A DNA stretch of 64,000 bases, taken from Thermoplasmata archaeon (GTDB lineage Archaea > Thermoplasmatota > Thermoplasmata > Sysuiplasmatales > Sysuiplasmataceae). Position 1 is the first letter of the stretch, and each line of letters opens with the position of its first letter. The stretch covers positions 59,235 to 123,234 of the forward strand of contig JAJZXY010000005.1 in the NCBI GenBank assembly GCA_021806165.1, written 5' to 3'. Shown piece by piece: positions 53,803 to 61,767 of the stretch. The notes under the pieces are model-generated. The model had not been told where the DNA came from and made no database searches. It was given only the letters and a program-made list of their open reading frames with translations. The position numbers and the translations under genes are program-made.

Positions 53803-54229
53803 TCAACCTGTCCTATCCCCTGTCCCCTTCGCCATTCTGACAAATTCACCGTAATCCCTGATGTAGTCGGATTCGTCATAAACCATGGATGTCAGGACGA
53901 GACAGACAGTGTTGCGGCTGAAGTTCTCCATGCTAGACCATATCAGGGGCGGAATGTAGAGGGACGAAGATGGCTTGTCCAGGCAGACGCTCCCTGTCTC
54001 GCGTCCGTCCGTCATCACAACCTCCATGAAGCCGTATATGCACACCACAGCCTCCTCAAGTTGCCTGTGCGCATGCGCCCCCCCTGGAACCCCCATCCGG
54101 GACATTGTGGATGAAGAATGCCCTCTTTATGTCTAACGGGATATGCCTCATTCCCTCCACGAATGTCAGGTTCCCTCTCCTGTTCTTCACCTCGGGAAGG
54201 TCTATCAGCCTGCAGTCAGAGAGCGCCAT
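53803..54229 (-). pseudogene. FdtA-like dTDP-keto-hexose isomerase (WxcM cupin), frameshifted in a G run
   Basis: From ATG 54229 the protein reads CRLIDLPEVKNRRGNLTFVE, then RHIPLDIKRAFFIHNVPDG, as in FdtA/WxcM isomerases. At a run of seven G (minus strand, near 54078-54084) it shifts out of frame. Dropping one G restores SRGAHAHRQLEEAVVCIYG and the rest of the cupin to 53803. In relatives this enzyme converts a 4-keto-6-deoxy sugar nucleotide to the 3-keto form before amination. A sequencing error in the homopolymer would explain it equally well. Confidence 0.75.
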
Positions 54230-54320
54230 TGCCTGTACTCCTGCAGCCCGGGGGTGTTTATGGGCGGGGCCCGACGGCACCGCCGGGTGGCCGGATCGCC
54301 GGTCACACGTTTCCCCCTGC

Positions 54321-54346
54321 TGCTGACGCGATTTGAATCGCGAGCA
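54321..54346. repeat. Hairpin in the divergent gap
   Basis: CGCGAT and ATCGCG (54327-54342) pair around TTGA; TGCT and AGCA extend the stem across a 2-base bulge. It lies between divergent genes, so it is more likely a binding site or small RNA than a terminator. I tested it as a tRNA T-arm and it fails at the 53-61 pair. Confidence 0.4.
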
Positions 54347-54454
54347 CCCCTTACTGAGCGTTCGGAGTAATCAGCTTGCCTGTCCCTGGGCCGTAAAACC
54401 AATGCCAGTACGCTGGCTTTCCTTGCGACAGAGAATTCAATTGAGTTGGCTGAC

Positions 54455-55000
54455 ATGTTCGCGGAATCACTTGGAAGGAGGATACTGGTTGCCGGAACTC
54501 CCGGATCGGGCAAGACTACTCTGGCCGGGATGCTGGGCAGGGTGACAGGACTGCCTGTGATACACCTCGACCGTTTAAGCCACACTGCGGGATGGACGCC
54601 AGTACCGGCAGACAGTCTCAGGGAAAGGCTGCTGGAAGTCATGAAGGCGGATGGATGGATAATAGAGGGTGAGACGGAGCACGGACTGGATGTGCGCCTG
54701 GCCGCAGCAGACACGATAATCTACCTCGACCTGAACAGGTATGTATGCCTGTTCAGGCTGTTCAAGAGGATGCTTACGGGAGGATGGAAGCCGAGGGAGG
54801 ACGTGGCCCCCGGCTGCGAGGACAGGGTGAACCGGGACCTTGTCAGGTCTGTCAGGTGGATATGGGACTTTGATGCGAAGCACAGATCGCTGACGGTGGA
54901 GCAGCTGCGGAATCTGGCCTCAACAAAGAAGGTCGTCAGGCTGGCAGGCCCTGCTGAGCTTAACAGCTTCGAGAGGGAGCTGAGGGAGCACGGACTGTGA
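54455..55000 (+). CDS. P-loop nucleotide kinase-like (topology modulation/adenylate kinase-like)
   Basis: 181 residues from ATG 54455 (TTG 54446 is in frame). Walker A is LVAGTPGSGKTTLAGML, followed by VIHLDRLSH with an Asp that in relatives binds Mg. WIIEGETEHGLDVRL and AADTIIYLDLNRYVCLFRLF match the FlaR / DNA-topology-modulation group of small kinases. Its substrate is unknown. Confidence 0.75.
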   Translation: MFAESLGRRILVAGTPGSGKTTLAGMLGRVTGLPVIHLDRLSHTAGWTPVPADSLRERLLEVMKADGWIIEGETEHGLDVRLAAADTIIYLDLNRYVCLFRLFKRMLTGGWKPREDVAPGCEDRVNRDLVRSVRWIWDFDAKHRSLTVEQLRNLASTKKVVRLAGPAELNSFERELREHGL

Positions 55001-55030
55001 AGGCGCAGGCCCACAGTTGTTATCATAATT

Positions 55031-55040
55031 ATTATATATC
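55031..55040 (+). promoter_or_regulatory. TATA-like box of the VOC/ArsR/AHSA1 operon
   Basis: ATTATATATC in a strongly A/T-rich patch, its centre about 26 bases before ATG 55062: the spacing of a leaderless archaeal transcript. Confidence 0.55.
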
Positions 55041-55061
55041 ATTTATGTTATATTCCTGTGC

Positions 55062-55445
55062 ATGGATGCAAGTGTTTCGCATATTCCCGTTGTGGTGGAG
55101 AGCGTGGATTCGGCGCCGGACTTCCATACAGGCAAGATTGGCTTTGCAGGGAGGACGAATACCCTGGTGCCTGTTTTTCCAGGATGGGTCACCGCCGGAC
55201 CGGAGGGGCAGGACATGGAGATTCCCCCCGCCGCAAGGGAGACGGAAGCCTCGCGCGGTGTCAGGCCGTGCTCCGGTCTTCCTGTCACTCCGAGCGTCGC
55301 CGACTGCAACACCGCGTCCATGGAGCTCAGCCCCAGGGGAGTGAAGTTCGTTCAGGACTCACCGCGGGAGCTTCCATGGGGCAAGGCTGCCCGGTTCACA
55401 GGACCGGACGGAAACATGTTTTCAACCATGCGGCGGGAGGCATGA
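55062..55445 (+). CDS. VOC-family protein, divergent
   Basis: 127 residues. The frame VSHIPVVVESVDSAPDFHTG, then PEGQDMEI, SVADCNTASMELSPRGVKF, and LPWGKAARFTGPDGNMFS follows the VOC pattern well. In relatives PDGN-F-S ends the second metal repeat. Several positions are unusual (DFHTG for DFYT), so it may be evolving freely. It is the first gene of an operon with an ArsR regulator 4 bases downstream. Confidence 0.7.
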   Translation: MDASVSHIPVVVESVDSAPDFHTGKIGFAGRTNTLVPVFPGWVTAGPEGQDMEIPPAARETEASRGVRPCSGLPVTPSVADCNTASMELSPRGVKFVQDSPRELPWGKAARFTGPDGNMFSTMRREA

Positions 55446-55449
55446 TGGT

Positions 55450-55812
55450 ATGCAGACTGGAACCATCGCACAGGACAATGCTGTCTTCTCCGCGATAGCC
55501 AATCCTGAGAGGAGGCAGATGCTCGACATGCTCAAGGAGGGGGAAAGGCCGTCCGGCGAGATTGCGGCAGCATTCCCATCACTCCCCCAGCCGGCCGTTT
55601 CAAGGCACCTCAGGGTGCTGAGGGAGGCTGGCCTGGTTACAGTCAGGCCAATCGCCCAGCAGCGCATCTATGCCCTCCGGGCAAGTCGGCTCAGGGAGAT
55701 AGACAGCTGGATTTCACATTACCGTGTCTTCTGGGATGATGTGCTCGATGCCCTGGAATCGCATCTTGGCACCGCCGCCGGAGACGTGGGCAGGCGGGGT
55801 GGGGGACCCTGA
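55450..55812 (+). CDS. ArsR-family transcription regulator
   Basis: 120 residues. AIANPERRQMLDMLKEGERP, then GEIAAAFPSLPQPAVSRHLRVLREAGLV split as the recognition helix, then the wing TVRPIAQQRIYALRASRL and a C-terminal helix. No metal-binding Cys are seen, as in ArsR proteins paired with AHSA1 genes, where it probably represses its own operon. Confidence 0.88.
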   Translation: MQTGTIAQDNAVFSAIANPERRQMLDMLKEGERPSGEIAAAFPSLPQPAVSRHLRVLREAGLVTVRPIAQQRIYALRASRLREIDSWISHYRVFWDDVLDALESHLGTAAGDVGRRGGGP

Positions 55813-55835
55813 AGTCGCCCGGGCCCGCAGGCAAG

Positions 55836-56333
55836 GTGGCAGAGGAGGGTGTTTTCGCAGCGCTGGTGTTCGAGCGCACCCTCCCCTGTCCGCCCGAGCG
55901 CGTGTGGAAGGCACTGACCGACCCATCCGAGCTTTCGCAGTGGTATATGACCAGAGCAGTGGTAGACGGCAGGAAGGGAGGCAGCATCGACTTCATCTCC
56001 GGCCCGTCAAGGCTGCACGTCACCGGCAGAATAACGGAATGGGAGCCGCCGCACTTGTTCGAGCACGGTTGGCATGTGGAGCCCGTTGAGGCACTGCCTT
56101 CCGGGGAGGATGCTGTGATAAGGTGGGAGCTCACGCGGGCAGGCGAAGGGACGTTCCTGCGCCTTGAGCACAGGAAGCTGCACAGCCAGACCGCCTTCGG
56201 CTTCGCGCCGGGAATGCACGCATTCCTTGACAGGCTTGACGCCCTCCTGTCCGGTGGCGAGATGCCTAACTGGGCAGAGCGCTACAGGGAGGTCGCGGAC
56301 GCATACCCGCGTTCCCGGGTCTCAGGCAGATAG
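55836..56333 (+). CDS. SRPBCC/AHSA1-domain protein
   Basis: 165 residues from GTG 55836. RTLPCPPERVWKALTDPSELSQW, split as the signature start, then the strand GRITEWEPPHLFEHGW and a C-terminal helix with LDALLSGG form the Bet v1-like fold of AHSA1 proteins. It follows the ArsR gene, the usual ArsR-AHSA1 pair. A hydrophobic ligand role is likely; the ligand is unknown. Confidence 0.85.
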   Translation: MAEEGVFAALVFERTLPCPPERVWKALTDPSELSQWYMTRAVVDGRKGGSIDFISGPSRLHVTGRITEWEPPHLFEHGWHVEPVEALPSGEDAVIRWELTRAGEGTFLRLEHRKLHSQTAFGFAPGMHAFLDRLDALLSGGEMPNWAERYREVADAYPRSRVSGR

Positions 56334-56453
56334 AGCCGGATGTCCAGCGCCTCGACCATGTCTACAGGGAAGAGATGCTAACTTGCGGTTGGAAGATAGG
56401 CTATAAAAGAAGAATCCGGTCCTTGTTAACATGACCATGATTGAATGCGTGTA

Positions 56454-56794
56454 ATGGTTATGGCACATGTTCCGAACAGCAGGGAGACGGCAGAATCGTT
56501 CAGGAGCAGTGCTCCAGGCGCAGGGGGCAGATAGCGTCATTCATGCGGAACGCCAGTGTCGAGGCGGCCTACTCCGGTCCAGAAGTGGGAAGGAGGACAG
56601 CCTGCTTCATACTGGACCTCCCGGGCGCAGACATGATACCCCAGATCAGCGAGCCTCCGTTCGTAAACCCCGGTGCAGATGTGGAAATCAAGCCCGTGAT
56701 GAATGTTGAAGACCTGAAACGAGGGCTTGAGCATTTCAAGCTCCGAACAGCCTGGCTGATGATTGACCTCGAGGAGTACCCGTGTTCGTGTTAG
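56454..56794 (+). pseudogene. Small DUF3303-like protein, frameshifted at a G run
   Basis: From ATG 56454 the frame reads MVMAHVPNSRETAESFRSSA, but after a run of five G (near 56520-56525) it meets TAG. Adding one G gives GQIASFMRNASVEAAY and then RRTACFILDLPGADMIPQIS, GADVEIKPVMNVEDLKRGLE. The joined protein of about 110 residues looks like the small DUF3303-type family. One base in a homopolymer decides, so an assembly error is possible. Confidence 0.6.
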
Positions 56795-57299
56795 CCTCCG
56801 CTTCCTGCCCCGCCGGTGCCTTTATGGATCGCGGTGTGTAGGAACTGCTCAGAACTGCTCAGGCCGGAGGGAGGGAATGAGGCTGAACTTCACATGGCTG
56901 CTGTGGGCCTGGCCGGGAACGCAAGTAACGTGCCCGAATGGTGAGCGTGCGACCGGCACACCGGCCTTTCCCCCATCGACGCTATCGGCATAGTCGGATC
57001 CGGGAAGGTTCCAGGTGATGGCCATTCTGCAGGCAGCGAGGGCGGCAGCCCCCGGCGTTTCCGGGGAGTCTGAGCTCTCATGGGGTCTCAACATGGCGAT
57101 TCTCACTGCAGCAGCAAAGCGTGGTTTCGGGGGAGGAGGCGAAGGGTAGAGGGTCGCCGCAACCACCAAAGGCAGGCCCACATATTCATCGGGTGACGAC
57201 GTGGCATAGACCGAGGAGGGGCGCCCCTTCTCACAACAGGCGGGGAGATGGACCTGGGCCGCCGCACCCGCGGGCGGCTGAAAGCGCTCAGTTTAATCT
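56795..57299. other. Gene-poor stretch with decayed-looking frames
   Basis: 505 bases. A plus-strand frame near 57015-57150 contains SWGLNMAILTAAAKRGFGGG, which looks protein-like, but it has no start, flanks or family I know. A TATA-like TTTAAT at 57292-57297 ends the region. Confidence 0.3.
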
Positions 57300-57323
57300 T
57301 TGGAGTCCATGGTGGTCCCTGAC

Positions 57324-58271
57324 ATGTCGTACACCATACTCCCGGAAAGGCTCAGACCGGGCGCGACAATAGGCATAGTCTCACCCTCCGCGGCAGTTGT
57401 CCCGGGGCTGAGACCGCTGCTTGACAGCGGCATCGCCGCACTGGAGCGGCTTGGCTATTCAACAAGGCTGGGCAGGAATGCACTGCTCAACCACCATGGG
57501 TCGGGCGGCACACCGCGCCAGAGGGCGGACGACATAAACAGCATGTTTGCAGACAGCAGCGTTGATGCGATCATATGCACCCAGGGAGGCGACACGTCGA
57601 ACATGTGCCTGCCTTACATCGACTTTGACATCATCAGGGAGAATCCAAAGATCTTCATGGGTATCAGCGACATAACTGCACTGCTCAACGCATTCCAGGC
57701 CAGGACAGGGATGGTCACATTCCACGGCAACGATGTCATGTGGGGCTTCGGCAGGAAGATGACAGGCTACGACATCAGCGAATTCACTGGAAGGCTGTCC
57801 GAAGCAAGGGGCGGTACCGTTGAGAAGAATTCCGTCTGGAAGACGGTGAGAGGTGGCTGTGGCGAGGGAAGGCTCCTGGGAGGGAATTTGCGCTGCCTGC
57901 TGAAGCTTGCAGGCACGCCGTATATGCCCGACCTCACTGACTCGATACTCTTCCTGGAAGCGTTTGAAATGACGCCGGAGATATGCGGCTACCTGCTGGC
58001 CCAGCTTTGCCAGACAGGCGCGTTTGACAGGCTGCGGGGGGTTCTCATAGGCTACATATGGGGATTGCAGTCCAGCGCTGAAAGGAGCAGGCTTGCGAGG
58101 ATGGAGGACATACTTGCCGAACTCTCGGAAGGTTACGAATTCCCTGTTGTCAAGTGCGACGATTTTGGCCACAACTGTTCCAACACCGTGCTCCCCGTGG
58201 GAGCCATGGCAAGAATAAGGGCGGAAGGCGAAGAGCCATGCCTTGACATCACCGGCCCATTTCTCATGTGA
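57324..58271 (+). CDS. S66-family LD-carboxypeptidase / MccF-like peptidase
   Basis: 315 residues from ATG 57324, 27 bases after a TATA-like box (leaderless); TTG 57300 would be on top of the box. Ser nucleophile is in MGISDITALLNAF (about residue 115), then LEAFEM with the catalytic Glu and DDFGHN with the His, the Ser-Glu-His triad of S66. Relatives cut LD-peptides of cell walls or destroy microcin C; archaea without murein would use it on other peptides or toxins. Confidence 0.87.
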   Translation: MSYTILPERLRPGATIGIVSPSAAVVPGLRPLLDSGIAALERLGYSTRLGRNALLNHHGSGGTPRQRADDINSMFADSSVDAIICTQGGDTSNMCLPYIDFDIIRENPKIFMGISDITALLNAFQARTGMVTFHGNDVMWGFGRKMTGYDISEFTGRLSEARGGTVEKNSVWKTVRGGCGEGRLLGGNLRCLLKLAGTPYMPDLTDSILFLEAFEMTPEICGYLLAQLCQTGAFDRLRGVLIGYIWGLQSSAERSRLARMEDILAELSEGYEFPVVKCDDFGHNCSNTVLPVGAMARIRAEGEEPCLDITGPFLM

Positions 58272-58910
58272 TTTGTGCGGAGACTCGCCGCCTCCTATTC
58301 ACACTGACTTCCACCTTCGCCATTTCATGGCTGCTGTTTTCGTATATCATGAAGTAGCGCCCGCTCCTCCTTATTGTCCGGCTCTTCCCCGGGGAGGTTA
58401 CGAGCCTGCCTCCTCCTCCGGGCTGTCGAAATCATCCATCCCCCACGAGGAAATGAAATACCATGAAACAGGCAGACCAGACCCGACACACAGATACATG
58501 CTGTTGCCCGCATCGCAAATCGGCCCCCTTTCGGACTAATGCGTCATCCTCCGGCGGCACGAAGCGACCGTTGAGCAGGCTGCTGCCCTGTGCCGCCTTG
58601 CCGCCCATGCCGAAGGAGCCCCCGCCATCTCCCGGTCCCACGGGTGTCCGGCCCCTGCTGCACCCTCCAGCTCACCTGCTTCGCGCTGACTCGCACCTGT
58701 GGACTGGTGAAGAGCAGGAATGTGGCGGCAAGCTCACCTGACGCAATCGCTCCAACCAATGTGCCGGAGCGGACACCGGGCAGGAATGCGAGCTGCATCA
58801 CAGAAATGACGACGTCCGCAGCAATAATCAGAAAGAACAGCTGCCGCCTCTCCCTCCTTGGCATCAGTCCCGCTTCATGATATTCCACGCAGCCCCGTAT
58901 ATGGAATGTA
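58272..58910. other. Stretch without a supportable gene
   Basis: 639 bases. On the minus strand from 58865 a frame starts MPRRERRQLFFLIIAADVV with two hydrophobic runs to about 58700, then changes to low-complexity, Arg-rich sequence, as would a small membrane protein broken by an indel. No family is recognised. Confidence 0.3.
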
Positions 58911-59822
58911 TCAGTCGGCGCCGCTGCGGACATCATGCGTCCGCCCATGCGTTACCGATGGCAGGAGCGTGGCAACGAATGTGATTATGACAGTAAGGGG
59001 CAGGAAGTAGTAGAGGTAGTAGAGCAGCGTTGTCCACGCACCTGTGGAGAGGGCCGTTGCTCCAAAGAAAGATCCGTAGGCGGCAAGGTCGGGGAGTGAT
59101 ACGCAGCATGACGCGCCCCCGACCAGACCCATGGCAGGGTACACCACTGAACCCCCTGCCTTCCTCAGCCTCCCTGCGGCCCTCAGCAGCCTGTCGGTGT
59201 GGACCACTACAAGCACGCCTATGAGGAATGCGGAAAAGAGTGCGAAGGGACCGAGCACCAGCGCGTAGAATGGAGGGAGTATTATGAAGATGCCAGGATT
59301 CCGCGTCATGCTTGCCAGCGCCTCGGCAATAGTGTGAGGACGGTAGTAGTAGATGGCCATCAGGTACGCCTGCGGCCCCAGTGTCAGCAGGCTCCTGGAC
59401 GATGTCAGCACAATGATCTTCTCAAGCACATAGCCATATACAACAAGGTGCACTGCAAGATATGCGGGGAAGAGCACTCTTGCCCAGACCCTCCTCCTCA
59501 GTACGCCGACGAATGATGTGAAGACTCCGCCAAGAAGCAGGTAGAACACGAAGTAGAGGAAGAGCAGCCAGAATGCAGCAAGCAGGCCTGCCGCGATAAT
59601 GGACAGGGGGGTGAATGCCGGGTCGAACGGGGATATCCCGGCTGTCACTGACCAGTATGCTGCAACAAGCGCTGCCAGCACGGCAAAAACGGCAAGTTCC
59701 TTCAGCCATTTGCCCGCCTCCCTTTCAGCATCAGGTGCTGCTGCCCTGGACGATGAAGGGCTGTTGTCCTCAATTGTCAAAGGCAGGGCCAGCCTGATTC
59801 CGTCCGCCCGTTCACTCTGCAT
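58911..59822 (-). CDS. Polytopic membrane protein next to the CuA-like cupredoxin
   Basis: 303 residues from ATG 59822, overlapping the upstream cupredoxin gene by about 11 bases. A hydrophilic N-terminal 35 residues precedes about eight hydrophobic segments. One inter-helix loop carries GGASCCVSLPDLAAYGS, a Cys-Cys pair that could bind metal or form a disulfide. No heme-copper oxidase signature (no HxxH pairs) is seen. Not recognised. Coupling implies a shared job with the cupredoxin. Confidence 0.7.
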   Translation of the reverse strand: MQSERADGIRLALPLTIEDNSPSSSRAAAPDAEREAGKWLKELAVFAVLAALVAAYWSVTAGISPFDPAFTPLSIIAAGLLAAFWLLFLYFVFYLLLGGVFTSFVGVLRRRVWARVLFPAYLAVHLVVYGYVLEKIIVLTSSRSLLTLGPQAYLMAIYYYRPHTIAEALASMTRNPGIFIILPPFYALVLGPFALFSAFLIGVLVVVHTDRLLRAAGRLRKAGGSVVYPAMGLVGGASCCVSLPDLAAYGSFFGATALSTGAWTTLLYYLYYFLPLTVIITFVATLLPSVTHGRTHDVRSGAD

Positions 59823-60483
59823 CGAGTACTCCGCCCATCCAGCCGTTGGTCGCCATTGCGCCGCCCCATCCGCTTGAACCGCTGCCGCATGCTGCCATGC
59901 AGTGCCAGTGGTAAACGCCGTCAGGGAGTGTGAAGGTGGCTGTTTCGACTGACAGGGGCTCAATGGGTATGTTGACCACTGTTGTCGTCCCGAGCTGGAT
60001 CGTGAATGTGTGTGCTATGTTGCTGTCGTTGACGTAGCTCACCGGCTGCGCTGCGCCTATGTTGATGCCCGAACCGCTTCCGCCAGCCGTGGTGGAGTTA
60101 ATGTTGCTGTCATTCGCGATGTAGACAACATTGCCGACGGTGCCTGTCACATTGGCAAACTGCGCGTCGGTGGGCGCAGAGCCATCATCAAAATTGATTA
60201 TGGTGATGTTTATGGGCACATTGGCAGGCAGAGTTATGTTTGCCGATGACAGCAGGTGGTTGTTCTGCACCACGTAGAATGCAGGCTGCATTCCAACAAG
60301 GTTGCTGAACCAGTTGTTAGTGGAAACGAGAAGTGTAAGGTGGTATGTACCTCCACCGCCCCCCGCCCTGTGGCTGGTCTCTATCCCCTCAGAGAAAATG
60401 GAGGATGCCATGAAACCTACAAACAGCGATCCAAGTACTATTACAACTATGCCTACTGCAAGTACGGCTTCAAATCTTCTCAT
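59812..60483 (-). CDS. Membrane-anchored CuA-like cupredoxin (COX2-type), His ligand not evident
   Basis: 223 residues. N-terminal helix (about 8-28), Gly-rich linker, then a beta-sandwich of the cupredoxin type with NITIINFDD, IAHTFTIQL (His158) and the metal loop GVYHWHCMAACG, where Cys195 and Cys199 keep the C-x3-C of CuA centres. The His four residues after the second Cys (H in CGxxH) is Ser here; His192 or His194, just before, are alternatives, and Met210 could be the last ligand. It should face outward and carry electrons in a respiratory chain. Coupled to the membrane gene downstream. Confidence 0.7.
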   Translation of the reverse strand: MRRFEAVLAVGIVVIVLGSLFVGFMASSIFSEGIETSHRAGGGGGTYHLTLLVSTNNWFSNLVGMQPAFYVVQNNHLLSSANITLPANVPINITIINFDDGSAPTDAQFANVTGTVGNVVYIANDSNINSTTAGGSGSGINIGAAQPVSYVNDSNIAHTFTIQLGTTTVVNIPIEPLSVETATFTLPDGVYHWHCMAACGSGSSGWGGAMATNGWMGGVLDAE

Positions 60484-60651
60484 TCTACCGCTTGTTTTTC
60501 CGGATATAAGGTGATGTTATTTTCCCTTTAACCCGAATATGTGAGGCGCCCCGTTTATATATGACATGCCACGAAAACGACGCATTTCGGAGGCAGATTG
60601 CTCATGCCATTTATCCGTTCGGGGACGGACCTGCCGGAAAGTGCACGGCGG
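60484..60651. promoter_or_regulatory. Promoter gap of the cupredoxin operon
   Basis: A symmetric A/T element (TTTATATATG, 60553-60562) sits about 70-80 bases before the cupredoxin ATG, so its transcript would have a leader; the same element could also serve the plus strand. Nothing else is seen. Confidence 0.3.
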
Positions 60652-61032
60652 TCAGCCGATCCAGTTCCAGAAGTCGTCTCTCCACACATCAGGGTGCTCG
60701 CTGACGTGGCGGAGCCTTGATGGCTTCATACCCTCCCGCCCGCACCGCTCATACTCCTTCCTGACCGCTGCAGCATCCATTGATGACAGTCTGTTCATCT
60801 CACGCTCGAGCGCATGTTTCAGGCCTATATCCAGCGCCCTATCCGGGTGCCTTACGACAAGTCTGAAGTGATGGTGGCCCTCAGAATCCACGCGTATGAC
60901 CTGCCACTGCAGCCCCTCCCCCCTCTCCTTTTCCAGGCTGAAGGCTGCAATGTTTGCAACTGCCATTGCGATGAAATCCTCGTTCTGCGTGCCCTCCCTT
61001 ACCCCTATATCCAGCTCAACACCCGATGCCAT
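60652..61032 (-). CDS. Unknown small cytoplasmic protein
   Basis: 126 residues. GVELDIGVREGTQNEDFIAM, then strand QWQVIRVDSEGHHHFRLVVR, then a helical basic segment (ALEREMNRLSSMDAAAVRKE) and a Trp-rich end (VWRDDFWNW). No Cys. A minus-strand TTTTTAGGG near 61084 is a weak promoter. The residue pattern is protein-like throughout, but the family is not recognised. Confidence 0.6.
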   Translation of the reverse strand: MASGVELDIGVREGTQNEDFIAMAVANIAAFSLEKERGEGLQWQVIRVDSEGHHHFRLVVRHPDRALDIGLKHALEREMNRLSSMDAAAVRKEYERCGREGMKPSRLRHVSEHPDVWRDDFWNWIG

Positions 61033-61551
61033 GCAGCACTCAAGGTGACGGTTGCGGATAAGTGTATGCCATGGTATCCATGGCCGGTGCCCTAAAAATG
61101 AAAATGCCTCAACTCAAAATTCGCGGTCGGGCGCCGGGCAAAGGACGGCCGGCCTTTGAGCAGCCATCCTGTCTCTGCCCGCACCGACCTCGCCGGGCTG
61201 AGGGGAGGCAGCAATGGTTCAGCATGTGCCGTGAAGACTTGATTTTCCGGAGGAACAGCTTGGTTGAAGGGGTGATTAAAGCCGCCATACTGGCATGCCG
61301 CCACATGAACGTGGACGGGACCAAGGCCGCGTATGACCTTACCGCCGGAATCGGTGTGAAGCAGTGTATGGAGCTCTCGGACGGCATTGCCAGCGTGCTC
61401 TGGCAGCATGACCTGAAGGCCTTCTGGAGCAGGACCGGGAAGGGCATGGCATTCACACCGAGGTATGATGCGCACATCATACTGCCAGGGGACTGGCCGC
61501 AAAGCAGTAAAGGCGGTCAGCAGTATATACTCCGATATGGAGGAGGTCAGC
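61033..61551 (+). other. Probable decayed or unrecognised coding stretch
   Basis: A plus-strand frame (about 61224-61500) reads NSLVEGVIKAAILACRHMNV, then TKAAYDLTAGIGVKQCMELS and DGIASVLWQHDLKAFW, with helix-like periodicity, before drifting into Arg/Gly-rich sequence. It has no good start or ribosome binding site. It may be a relic. A TATA-like AGTATATAC near 61521-61529 follows. Confidence 0.35.
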
Positions 61552-61764
61552 ATGCCAGGCGATTTCAGCGATTATTCTGGAAATCTCTCAAAGAGCGACG
61601 CGGGTCCTTCAGCGTACGTCCTCATCGGTCCGCTGGAGGCGGCTGCCATCCCCCATCTCCGGAAGAGTGAGGCAATGGACGGGAGCTTGACAGGCTGTTC
61701 AATGAAATGTCATCCCATAACATCACCGGGGGCGGCCGGCGGTGATGAATCAAGGCGGGGCTGA
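61552..61764 (+). CDS. Possible small protein with strong RBS
   Basis: 70 codons from ATG 61552, behind a very strong GGAGGAGGT (61539-61547) and a TATA-like element at about 61521-61529. The start reads MPGDFSDYSGNLSKSDAGPS, then YVLIGPLEAAAIPHLRKSEA; the end is less protein-like. It is directly followed by the hydrolase gene 3 bases later. Expression signals are better than the protein sequence itself. Confidence 0.4.
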   Translation: MPGDFSDYSGNLSKSDAGPSAYVLIGPLEAAAIPHLRKSEAMDGSLTGCSMKCHPITSPGAAGGDESRRG

Positions 61765-61767
61765 CGC

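Noticed and set aside
54281..54345. tRNA-like 3' half around a TTCAAAT loop
   Set aside because: The 53-61 pair would be A-C, there is no D arm or acceptor partner at the right distance, and the sequence is a simple hairpin.
61092..61553. Minus-strand open frame in this interval
   Set aside because: Shadow of the plus-strand coding-like frame; Arg/Pro/His-rich composition without motifs.
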